Positions 54,428-62,473 of a stretch of 64,000 nt of DNA are shown here, piece by piece. Each line of letters starts with the position of its first letter. Position 1 is the first letter of the stretch. The notes under the pieces are model-generated. The model did not search any database. It was given only the letters and a program-made list of their open reading frames with translations, and was not told the DNA's origin. The stretch lies in assembly GCA_021776375.1 (NCBI GenBank), contig JAJFGA010000047.1, positions 1-64,000 on the forward strand, in the 5' to 3' direction. A program made the translations under genes and the position numbers. This DNA comes from Hyphococcus sp. (GTDB taxonomy: Bacteria > Pseudomonadota > Alphaproteobacteria > Caulobacterales > Parvularculaceae).

Positions 54428-55681
54428 TTAATATTGGAACCTTAACGCCGCCCAAATCAGACTTCGATCAGCCGGGCCGGATGCGCCGCCATTGTATACG
54501 GCTCCCTTGAGGTTCACTGACCAGTGTTTGCGAAACTTCACCGACATTCCAGCATCAAACTCATCGCCAAGATCAAGCGAGCCGACGTCGGATTGAAAAT
54601 CATGATAGGTGGCGAAAAATTTAACGCCGGTTCCAAACGGCGCGTTCTTCCAATTATAAGCGATGGTGCCATAGATATCTTCCAGCCCAGCCGCTGGCGT
54701 TGCCAAAAAGACATCCGCAAAACCTTGAAATTTGTGCAAAGTCGCGAGCGGTGTTTTGAAGGATGACGTTCCATCTCCGCCCAGCTTTTCGTAGCCCAGC
54801 TTGCCAGTGAATGGCGCCACGCTTAACGAGGCTTCGCCATGGAGATAATCTTCGCGATAATCAATCGGGTTTGCTGCATGATCTGATTGTGATGCATATT
54901 CTGCAACAACGCCAAGCTTGACGCCCGTGTCTTCGTCGAGCGTGAGTGTGTTTTCATAGCGCACACCCCAGCTTTGCGAGGAAAGCCCTGGCGCTTCCAT
55001 CAGATCGAGGATCACGCCATAGCCTTTAACTTTGCCGAATTCGCCGCCGTCAAAGACCGCTGAAATAACATGGCTGTCACTATCGAATTCACCGAGCGGG
55101 TGATCATCGCCAAAGACGCGGTGAACGCGGCTGATATAAAGATAGTCGAGCGTGACATTATCGATCAACTTGGTTGAAAACCGTGCGGCGTCAAATGTCT
55201 GCTGGTTCTGGCGGAAATCGACGGCGCCGACAAAGCGATGATTATTGAGATTGAAGCGCTGGCGCCCGACGGTGATTGCAGTTTTGTCGATCCCAGTAAA
55301 CGTGACTTGAGCACGGTTAATCTCTGTTGCATCGGGATCAGCGATTATAGGAAACTGCGCGCGTCCATTCGTCGTGGAATTGAAATGATCGTCGCCAATA
55401 GAGGCTACATTTTCGAATTCAACGAGGAATTTAAGATTATAAACTTCACCAGTTTCAAACCCAAGCCGCGTTCTTATCGTATTTGAATACGCATCCTGAG
55501 CGAAGCCGGCTTGATCTTTAGTTTCAAAACGGTAACGCACATCGATAAGCGGCTTGCCGTTCTTAATGGCTTCGATTATCGGACCATCATCACTCGCTGA
55601 TGTCGTTTCTTCGCCCAGCGCCGGACCGACCGCTGCGAAGGCCAAACAAGATGCAGCCAGGAAATATTTCGTTTTCATCAC
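54428..55681 (-). CDS. Outer-membrane porin of the alginate-export type in the nar operon
   Basis: A 417-residue protein with a signal peptide (YFLAASCLAFAAVGPALG) and a beta-barrel: PLIDVRYRFETKDQAGFAQDAYSNTIRTRLGFETG, LVEFENV, INRAQVTFTGIDKTAITVGRQRFNLNNHRFVGAVDFRQNQQTFDA. The GRQ...N...RFVG..DFRQN..TFD order is typical of 'alginate export' family barrels, which are found in many genomes without alginate. The end WAALRFQY carries an aromatic terminal residue. It lies 28 bases after narI, so nitrate or nitrite passage is a better guess than polysaccharide export. Confidence 0.8.
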   Translation of the reverse strand: MMKTKYFLAASCLAFAAVGPALGEETTSASDDGPIIEAIKNGKPLIDVRYRFETKDQAGFAQDAYSNTIRTRLGFETGEVYNLKFLVEFENVASIGDDHFNSTTNGRAQFPIIADPDATEINRAQVTFTGIDKTAITVGRQRFNLNNHRFVGAVDFRQNQQTFDAARFSTKLIDNVTLDYLYISRVHRVFGDDHPLGEFDSDSHVISAVFDGGEFGKVKGYGVILDLMEAPGLSSQSWGVRYENTLTLDEDTGVKLGVVAEYASQSDHAANPIDYREDYLHGEASLSVAPFTGKLGYEKLGGDGTSSFKTPLATLHKFQGFADVFLATPAAGLEDIYGTIAYNWKNAPFGTGVKFFATYHDFQSDVGSLDLGDEFDAGMSVKFRKHWSVNLKGAVYNGGASGPADRSLIWAALRFQY

Positions 55682-55709
55682 TCACTCCACTTTTAAGGTA
55701 GCGCCAGTT

Positions 55710-56435
55710 TTATTCTGCTGGCGCCGCGGTTGATTTGTTGTCAGATTGTTGTTTGCGCGTGCGCACGATCTGATAGCCGCGCCTGTTCAAATACCAGATC
55801 GGCGCGCTCAGCATGTGCACGAGCCGCGTAAACGGAAACACAAGAAAGATCGTCAGGCCAAGAAAGAGATGCGCCTTAAAGATCGGGTGCGCATCTGCAA
55901 CTAGCGCCGCTGCGCCGCCGCGAAACGTAAATATGCGCTGCGCCCACTCCATAAATTTCACCATCTCATGGCCATCAAGATGGTTCATCGACACGAATAT
56001 CGTCAAAAGACCGAGGCATAACTGCGCAAATATTAGCAGCAGGATCGCCATATCGCCGAAGCTTGACGTTGCGCGAACGCGCGCATCAAAAAGCCGCCGA
56101 TGAATAAGCAGGACCATACCGATAAAGCACATCACGCCAGCAAGGCCGCCAGCGACAATAGCCAGAACCTGTTTGGCGCCGTGAGAAACGCCAAGCGCAT
56201 CAAACACCCAGATCGGCGTTAAGAGACCGACAAGGTGACCAAAAAAGATGATCAGGATACCCACATGAAAGAGAACGCTTCCGACCATCAATTGTTTTCG
56301 GCGCAATAGCTGGCTTGATCCCGAGCGCCAGGAATATTGCCCGTGTTCAAAGCGCATGATTGAACCAATGAAGAGAACAGTCAGGGCGAGATATGGGTAA
56401 TATCCAAAAAGAAATTGGTTGAGATAATCCATCAT
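55710..56435 (-). CDS. narI: Respiratory nitrate reductase gamma subunit (cytochrome b)
   Basis: Membrane di-haem subunit that oxidises quinol and passes electrons to NarH. The 241 residues hold five helices. The N-terminal FGYYPYLALTVLFIGSIMRFEHGQYSWRSGSSQ with LLRRKQLMVGSVLFHVGILIIFFGHLVGLLTP gives the first haem His residues, and HLFLGLTIFLVFPFTRLVHMLSAP the second pair. A 7-base inverted repeat (55701-55707 with 55718-55724) spans its stop. It overlaps narJ by 4 bases. Confidence 0.95.
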   Translation of the reverse strand: MMDYLNQFLFGYYPYLALTVLFIGSIMRFEHGQYSWRSGSSQLLRRKQLMVGSVLFHVGILIIFFGHLVGLLTPIWVFDALGVSHGAKQVLAIVAGGLAGVMCFIGMVLLIHRRLFDARVRATSSFGDMAILLLIFAQLCLGLLTIFVSMNHLDGHEMVKFMEWAQRIFTFRGGAAALVADAHPIFKAHLFLGLTIFLVFPFTRLVHMLSAPIWYLNRRGYQIVRTRKQQSDNKSTAAPAE

Positions 56436-57145
56436 GACCGCTCTCCCGCCGGCGCCGTATCCAGGGCGGCGGTGCTGTTCACACCCATCCGCTCCAGCAT
56501 TTGGTCGACTTTCGGGCAGCCCGCTTCGTCTGGGCCAAAGGTCACCGGTTCATCTTCCCAAGCTTTATCCAGCGCTTCGAGATCATCCGGGTCGTCGTCC
56601 GGCGCCTTGCGTAATTCATCGAGTTCGGACTTGGCCGGTTCTCGTCCGGCGACCGCTTCCAAGATGCGGAACACCGCAGCATAGGGCGTCTTGCGTTTGA
56701 CGAGACGCTCCTTAAGCGCCGCGATAACGCTAAGGGGTTCGGCGAGCAGTGCGCGCGCTTCATCCACCGGACGGGTTGAAAGATACTCTAAGAACAGCGG
56801 CAGATAGTCCGGCAGCTCGCTTGCATCAACCTCTAGGCCGCCTTCTGCGTAGAGCGTCTTAAGATCGACCATCGCCTGACCGCGATCGCGCGACTCGCCA
56901 TGGACATGCTCAAAAAGATGCAGCGATAAAGACCGCGTGCGATCAAACAGGAACACATAACGTTCCTGCAGCTCGTAAAGATCGACCGACTTAAGATCGT
57001 CAATGAGCGGCGCAAGCTGGCGCAACGCCCATTCCGGCGCTAACGCCTCTTGATTAACGATGTCGCGGATTTCGCCCGCCGACTGCTTTAACTCAGCGGT
57101 CGGATAGGAAAGAAGCGCGCTAAGGGCTTTATAGGTATTCGTCAT
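56432..57145 (-). CDS. narJ: Nitrate reductase molybdenum cofactor assembly chaperone NarJ
   Basis: A 237-residue helical chaperone that holds NarGH until the molybdenum cofactor is in place. YVFLFDRTRSLSLHLFEHVHGESRDRGQAMVDL (about 65-97) and ELPDYLPLFLEYLS are the conserved NarJ/TorD segments. The C-terminal half is acidic. It lies 12 bases after narH and overlaps narI. Confidence 0.94.
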   Translation of the reverse strand: MTNTYKALSALLSYPTAELKQSAGEIRDIVNQEALAPEWALRQLAPLIDDLKSVDLYELQERYVFLFDRTRSLSLHLFEHVHGESRDRGQAMVDLKTLYAEGGLEVDASELPDYLPLFLEYLSTRPVDEARALLAEPLSVIAALKERLVKRKTPYAAVFRILEAVAGREPAKSELDELRKAPDDDPDDLEALDKAWEDEPVTFGPDEAGCPKVDQMLERMGVNSTAALDTAPAGERS

Positions 57146-57157
57146 GATGCTCGCTCC

Positions 57158-58690
57158 TCAAACTTTCTCTTTCGCCGATTTTCCTGAAGAAGGGCCTTTG
57201 GCGAAGAGCCCGGTCCATTCCACAGCCTGTTTGGGTTCGCCGCAGCCTTCGCCGAACGAAAACCCGCAGCCACCCTTCAGGTCATAGGCGTTTTCTGCAT
57301 ATTCACGGTGCGTGGTGGGGATAACGAAGCGATCTTCGTAATTGGCAATCGCCATCAGATGATACATCTCGTCAACCTGCTCCGGCGTCATGCCGACTTT
57401 TCCAGGCAGCGAAGCGTCTTCCGCGCCCTCATAGGATTTCGACCGCATATAGGCGCGCATGGCGATCAGTTTCTCCAGCGCCTGTGCGACCGGCTCTTCG
57501 TCTCCCGCGGTCAGCAGGTTTGCGAGATATTTAAGGGGGATGCGCAAATTACGGACATTTGGCATCGCGCCCTTCTCACCAAACGCGCCCGCTTCCGCCA
57601 TAGACTGAATTGGCGACAGAGGCGGCACGTACCAGACCATCGGAAGCGTGCGATATTCCGGGTGCAGCGGAAACGCGATTTTCCATTCCACCGCCATTTT
57701 ATAGATGGGTGACTTCTTCGCCGCCTCCAGCCAGGTAGCAGGAACGCCGTCAGCAAGCGCCTGGCGTTGCACTTCCGGATCATTCGGATCGAGAAAGATA
57801 TCAAGATGGCTGCCGTATAGATCGGTTTCCTTTTCAACCGCCGCCGCCTCGCCGATACGGTCAGCATCATAGAGTACGACGCCGAGATAACGGATGCGCC
57901 CGACGCAGGTTTCTGAACAAACTGTCGGCTGGCCGGATTCAAGGCGCGGGTAACACAGCGTGCATTTTTCAGATTTTCCCGATTCCCAGTTGTAGTAGAT
58001 CTTTTTATAAGGACAGCCGGAAACGCACATGCGCCAGCCTCGGCATTTGTTCTGATCGATCAGAACGACGCCGTCTTCTTCGCGTTTGTAGATCGCGCCG
58101 GATGGGCACACCGCCACGCAAGCCGGGTTAAGGCAGTGCTCGCACAAGCGCGGCAGATACATCATGAAGGTGTTTTCGAACTGCCCGTAAATTTCCTTTT
58201 CGACCTCTTGGAAATTGTAATCTTTGGAACGTTTGGAAAATTCACCGCCGAGAATTTCTTCCCAGTTCGGCCCCTTGTTGATCTTCTCCATACGCTCGCC
58301 GGTAATCAGCGAGCGCGGGCGCGCAACCGGTTGGGCGCTCATTTCCGGCGCTTTTTGCAAATGCTCGTAATCGAAAGTGAACGGCTCGTAGTAGTCGTCA
58401 ATTTCGGGTAAGTCGGGATTTGCAAAAATCTTGGCGAGCACCGAGAGCTTGCCACCCATTTTGGGCAGCAGCTTGCCGTTTTTCTTGCGCTCCCACCCGC
58501 CATTCCACTTGGCCTGGTCTTCCCAATTATCGGGATAGCCAATGCCGGGTTTTGTCTCGACATTATTGAACCAGGCATATTCAACGCCTTCTCGGTTGGT
58601 CCAGACATTCTTGCACGTCACAGAACAGGTGTGACATCCGATGCATTTATCGAGATTCAAGACCATTGAGATTTGTGCACGGATCTTCAT
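57158..58690 (-). CDS. narH: Respiratory nitrate reductase beta subunit
   Basis: Iron-sulfur subunit of 510 residues from ATG 58690, which overlaps the narG stop as ATGA. Four cluster motifs are seen: KCIGCHTCSVTCKNVW at 15-30, CEHCLNPACVAVCPSG, CRGWRMCVSGCPYKKIYYN and EKCTLCYPRLE...CVGRIRYLG. The Trp in CRGWRMC replaces a Cys, as in NarH proteins with one [3Fe-4S] cluster. It wires NarI to NarG on the cytoplasmic face. Confidence 0.96.
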   Translation of the reverse strand: MKIRAQISMVLNLDKCIGCHTCSVTCKNVWTNREGVEYAWFNNVETKPGIGYPDNWEDQAKWNGGWERKKNGKLLPKMGGKLSVLAKIFANPDLPEIDDYYEPFTFDYEHLQKAPEMSAQPVARPRSLITGERMEKINKGPNWEEILGGEFSKRSKDYNFQEVEKEIYGQFENTFMMYLPRLCEHCLNPACVAVCPSGAIYKREEDGVVLIDQNKCRGWRMCVSGCPYKKIYYNWESGKSEKCTLCYPRLESGQPTVCSETCVGRIRYLGVVLYDADRIGEAAAVEKETDLYGSHLDIFLDPNDPEVQRQALADGVPATWLEAAKKSPIYKMAVEWKIAFPLHPEYRTLPMVWYVPPLSPIQSMAEAGAFGEKGAMPNVRNLRIPLKYLANLLTAGDEEPVAQALEKLIAMRAYMRSKSYEGAEDASLPGKVGMTPEQVDEMYHLMAIANYEDRFVIPTTHREYAENAYDLKGGCGFSFGEGCGEPKQAVEWTGLFAKGPSSGKSAKEKV

Positions 58691-61600
58691 GTCGAGGCCT
58701 CCAGTTTTTGCGCGGGGCCATCCAGCCAATCGACTTTGTTCATTTTTCTGACAATCACGAATTCATCGCGGTTCGAACCCACCGTGCCATAATAGTTGAA
58801 GCCATAGGCCTGCTGGGCGTAACCGCCGATCATATGCGTCGGCTTTAATATTGCACGCGTTACCGAATTATGGATGCCGCCGCGATTGCCGGTTACTTCA
58901 GAACCCGGCACGTTTACGATTTTTTCCTGAGCGTGATACATCATGATCATGCCCGGTTTGACGCGCTGGGAAACGACGGCGCGCGCGGTTAACGCGCCAT
59001 TTGAGTTATAGGCCTCGACCCAGTCATTATCGACAATGCCGGCCTCTTTTGCGTCGTCCTCGCTCAGCCAGACAATCGGTCCCCCGCGAGACAATGTCAG
59101 CATCAACTGATTGTCCGTATAGGTTGAGTGAATGCCCCATTTCTGGTGCGGCGTGATGAAGTTAAGAACAATCTGCTTCTCGCCATTGTCCTTTTGGTTG
59201 ATTACCGGCGCGATCGCCTTTGTATCAATCGGCGGTCGGTAAACGCACAAGGTCTCCCCGAAAGCGCGCATCCATAGATGGTCCTGATAAAGCTGCTGGC
59301 GCCCGGTGAGCGTCCGCCATGGGATCAACTCATGCACATTGGTGTAGCCGGCGTTGTAACAGACCTTTTCGGACTCAATACCGGACCAGGTTGGCGAAGA
59401 AATAATCTTGCGCGGCTGGGCGACAATATCCCGGAACCGGATTTTTTCATCTTCCTTTGGCAGCGCGAGATGCGCATGTTCGCGGCCGGTCAATTTGGAA
59501 AGAGAGTTCCAGGCTTTTACTGCAACTTCGCCGTTTGTTTCCGGCGCCAGCATCAAGATCACTTCCGTTGCATCAATATCGCTTTCGATGCGCGCCATAC
59601 CTTTGGTCGGCCCGTCTTCTGTGACGACGCCGTTCAGCGCTTTGAGGTGGTCAACTTCATGTTCGGTGTTCCAGGCAATGCCTTTGCCGCCATTACCGAT
59701 CTTGGTCATGAGCGGGCCAAGCGCCGTGAAACGCTTATAAACCTCAGGATAGTTGCGCTCGACGACTGTTACCGCGGGCATGGTTTTACCAGGGATCGGT
59801 TCAACCTCGCCTTGCTTCCAGTCTTTAACATCCAGCGCCTGGCTCAACTCGCCTGGCGTGTCGTGGAGGGTCGGCGTCAACACAACGTCCTTTTCAACGC
59901 CCAGAACTTCAGGCGCGACTTCAGAAAACGACTTCGCTATGCCTTTAAAAATTTCCCAGTCGCTTTTGCTCTCCCATAGCGGGTCGACCGCATTCTGCAG
60001 GGGGTGGATAAAGGGATGCATATCCGATGTGTTGAGATCGTTTTTCTCGTACCATGTCGCTGTTGGCAGCGCGATGTCGGAATAAACGCATGTCGTCGAC
60101 ATCCTGAAATCAATGCTCACCAGGAGATCGAGTTTTCCTTCCGGCGCCTCCTCATACCAGGCGACCTCATCAGGTTTCTGCCCGCCCGTCTCGCCGAGGT
60201 CTTTGCCCTGGACGCCATGCTTCGTGCCGAGAAGATGTTTCAGGAAATATTCATGCCCCTTGCCGGAGGAACCCAGAAGATTTGAGCGCCAGACAAACAT
60301 ATTGCGCGGCCAGTTGGCTGGATCGTCCGGATCCTCGCAAGACATTTTTAGATTTCCGGACTTCAGCTCGCGCGCTACATAATCCTTCGCCTCCATCCCT
60401 GCCGCCGCTGCGTCCTTGGATATCTGCAATGGATTACGCTGCAATTGGGGCGCGGAGGGAAGCCACCCCATACGTTCGGCGCGCACATTAAAGTCGATGA
60501 GCGAGCCGCTCCATTTTCCTTCCGGCGCTACGGGTGAGATAATTTCATCAACGTCAAGCGTTTCATAGCGCCACTGATCTGTATGCGCATAGAAGAACGA
60601 CGTCGAATTCATATGGCGCGGCGGGCGCGACCAATCGAGGCCAAACGCCAGCGGCAGCCAACCGGTCTGGGGCCTTAGTTTTTCCTGACCCACATAATGC
60701 GACCAGCCGCCGCCGGACTGACCGACACATCCGCACATCACCAGCATATTGATGATGCCGCGATAATTCATGTCCATGTGGTACCAGTGATTGAGACCGG
60801 CCCCGACAATGATCATGGATTTGCCGCGGGTCTTTTCTGCGTTGTCGGCAAAGCCGCGCGCTACCGCGATCACCTGGTCAGGCGACACGCCTGTAATTTT
60901 TTCTTGCCAGGCGGGGGTGTAGGGAATGTCTTCGTCGAATGATTTCGCCGCCCACTCGCCGCCAAGCCCACGGTCAAGGCCGTAATTGGCGCACATCAAG
61001 TCAAAGACTGTCGCAACAAGCGTTTCGCCTTCCTTCAATTGAAGCCGCTTGACGGGTACGCGCCGCTCCAGCACATCCGGGTGGTCGGTGCCATGGAAAT
61101 GGTCGTGCTGGCGGTTGCCAAAATACGGAAACGCCACATCAACCGCATCATCGCGGTTGTCGATCAAAGAAATTGTGAGATCAGTGTCGTCGCCGTCAGC
61201 GGTCTTTTCTTCAAGGTTCCATTTGCCCTGCTCGCCCCAGCGAAAACCGATGGAACCGCGCGGACAGACAACGCGCCCTGCTTTCTTGTCAAAGGCGATG
61301 GTCTTCCATTCCGGGTTGTTTTCTTCCCGCAGGGAATCATCGAAATCAGAGGCGCGCACCATACGGTCCGGAACGAGCCGCCCATCTTTCTTAACGAGCC
61401 GCACCAGCATCGGCATGTCGGTATATTGGCGCGCATATTCCTGGAAATAATCGACTTGGCGGTCGAGATAAAACTCTTTGAGAATGACATGCCCGAACGC
61501 CATGGCGAGCGCTGCATCCGTTCCCTGTTTTGGCGACAGCCACACATCGCCGAATTTCGACGCCTCGGAATAATCCGGAGAAATCGTAACGGCTTTCGCG

Positions 61601-62421
61601 CCTTTGTAACGAACCTCGGTGAAGAAATGCGCATCCGGCGTTCTTGTCTGCGGCACGTTAGAGCCCCACAGCATGATAAACCCGGAATTATACCAGTCGG
61701 CGCTTTCCGGGACGTCGGTCTGCTCGCCCCAGGTCATCGGGCTCGCTGGCGGCAGATCGCAATACCAGTCGTAAAAACTCATGCACGTCCCGCCGAGGAG
61801 CGAGAGATAACGCGAGCCCGCCGCATAGGAGACCATGGACATTGCCGGGATCGGTGAAAAACCGATGATCCGGTCGGGTCCGTGTTTCTTCGCCGTGTAA
61901 GCGTTGGCGGCAGCGATAATCTCGTTCACCTCGGCCCAATCGGCGCGCAGAAAACCGCCATGGCCACGCACTTTCACATAAGATGCACGCTTTTCCGGAT
62001 TTTCAACGATCGACGCCCACGCCGCGACCGGCTCACGAACCGCCCGCGCTTCACGCCAGGCTTTCAGCAACCGACTTCGGATAAGCGGATGCTTCAGGCG
62101 GTTGCCGCTATAAAGATACCAGCTATAGCTGGCGCCGCGCGAGCAGCCGCGCGGTTCGTGGTTCGGCAAATCAGGCCGGGTCCGTGGGTAGTCCGTCTGC
62201 TGTGTTTCCCATGTGACGATCCCGCCTTTGACGTAAATCTTCCAGCTGCAGGACCCCGTGCAATTGGCGCCATGGGTTGAGCGCACAATTTTGTCATGCT
62301 GCCAACGCTTGCGATAGGCGTCTTCCCAGGTTCTATCCTCCTTGGTGACAACACCATGACCGTCGGAGAAATCGCTAACGCGGTTCTTAAAGTAGGAAAG
62401 GCGATTTAGAATATGGCTCAT
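58687..62421 (-). CDS. narG: Respiratory nitrate reductase alpha subunit (molybdopterin, nitrate-reducing)
   Basis: Catalytic subunit that reduces nitrate to nitrite, 1244 residues, the normal NarG length. The FS0 cluster ligands are H50, C54, C58 (THGANCTGSCSW) and C93 (EPRGCSRG). D222 in YDWYCDLPPASP is the molybdenum ligand and has the same number as in E. coli. No Tat signal is present; like other NarG proteins it stays on the cytoplasmic side. It follows narK by 52 bases and overlaps narH by 4. Confidence 0.97.
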   Translation of the reverse strand: MSHILNRLSYFKNRVSDFSDGHGVVTKEDRTWEDAYRKRWQHDKIVRSTHGANCTGSCSWKIYVKGGIVTWETQQTDYPRTRPDLPNHEPRGCSRGASYSWYLYSGNRLKHPLIRSRLLKAWREARAVREPVAAWASIVENPEKRASYVKVRGHGGFLRADWAEVNEIIAAANAYTAKKHGPDRIIGFSPIPAMSMVSYAAGSRYLSLLGGTCMSFYDWYCDLPPASPMTWGEQTDVPESADWYNSGFIMLWGSNVPQTRTPDAHFFTEVRYKGAKAVTISPDYSEASKFGDVWLSPKQGTDAALAMAFGHVILKEFYLDRQVDYFQEYARQYTDMPMLVRLVKKDGRLVPDRMVRASDFDDSLREENNPEWKTIAFDKKAGRVVCPRGSIGFRWGEQGKWNLEEKTADGDDTDLTISLIDNRDDAVDVAFPYFGNRQHDHFHGTDHPDVLERRVPVKRLQLKEGETLVATVFDLMCANYGLDRGLGGEWAAKSFDEDIPYTPAWQEKITGVSPDQVIAVARGFADNAEKTRGKSMIIVGAGLNHWYHMDMNYRGIINMLVMCGCVGQSGGGWSHYVGQEKLRPQTGWLPLAFGLDWSRPPRHMNSTSFFYAHTDQWRYETLDVDEIISPVAPEGKWSGSLIDFNVRAERMGWLPSAPQLQRNPLQISKDAAAAGMEAKDYVARELKSGNLKMSCEDPDDPANWPRNMFVWRSNLLGSSGKGHEYFLKHLLGTKHGVQGKDLGETGGQKPDEVAWYEEAPEGKLDLLVSIDFRMSTTCVYSDIALPTATWYEKNDLNTSDMHPFIHPLQNAVDPLWESKSDWEIFKGIAKSFSEVAPEVLGVEKDVVLTPTLHDTPGELSQALDVKDWKQGEVEPIPGKTMPAVTVVERNYPEVYKRFTALGPLMTKIGNGGKGIAWNTEHEVDHLKALNGVVTEDGPTKGMARIESDIDATEVILMLAPETNGEVAVKAWNSLSKLTGREHAHLALPKEDEKIRFRDIVAQPRKIISSPTWSGIESEKVCYNAGYTNVHELIPWRTLTGRQQLYQDHLWMRAFGETLCVYRPPIDTKAIAPVINQKDNGEKQIVLNFITPHQKWGIHSTYTDNQLMLTLSRGGPIVWLSEDDAKEAGIVDNDWVEAYNSNGALTARAVVSQRVKPGMIMMYHAQEKIVNVPGSEVTGNRGGIHNSVTRAILKPTHMIGGYAQQAYGFNYYGTVGSNRDEFVIVRKMNKVDWLDGPAQKLEAST

Positions 62422-62473
62422 GGTTCAATCCTGGAAGGGTTGCAGTTGTAGGCAGCGTTTGTTTTGTTTGCGA

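Noticed and set aside
55701-55724. GCGCCAG/CTGGCGC repeat at the narI stop as a terminator
   Set aside because: In the direction of transcription it is followed by TACCTTAAAAG, not by T residues, and the porin gene starts 20 bases later; at most it is an intercistronic hairpin.
61039-61857. 272-codon plus-strand frame inside narG
   Set aside because: Shadow of narG, which is complete and canonical on the minus strand.
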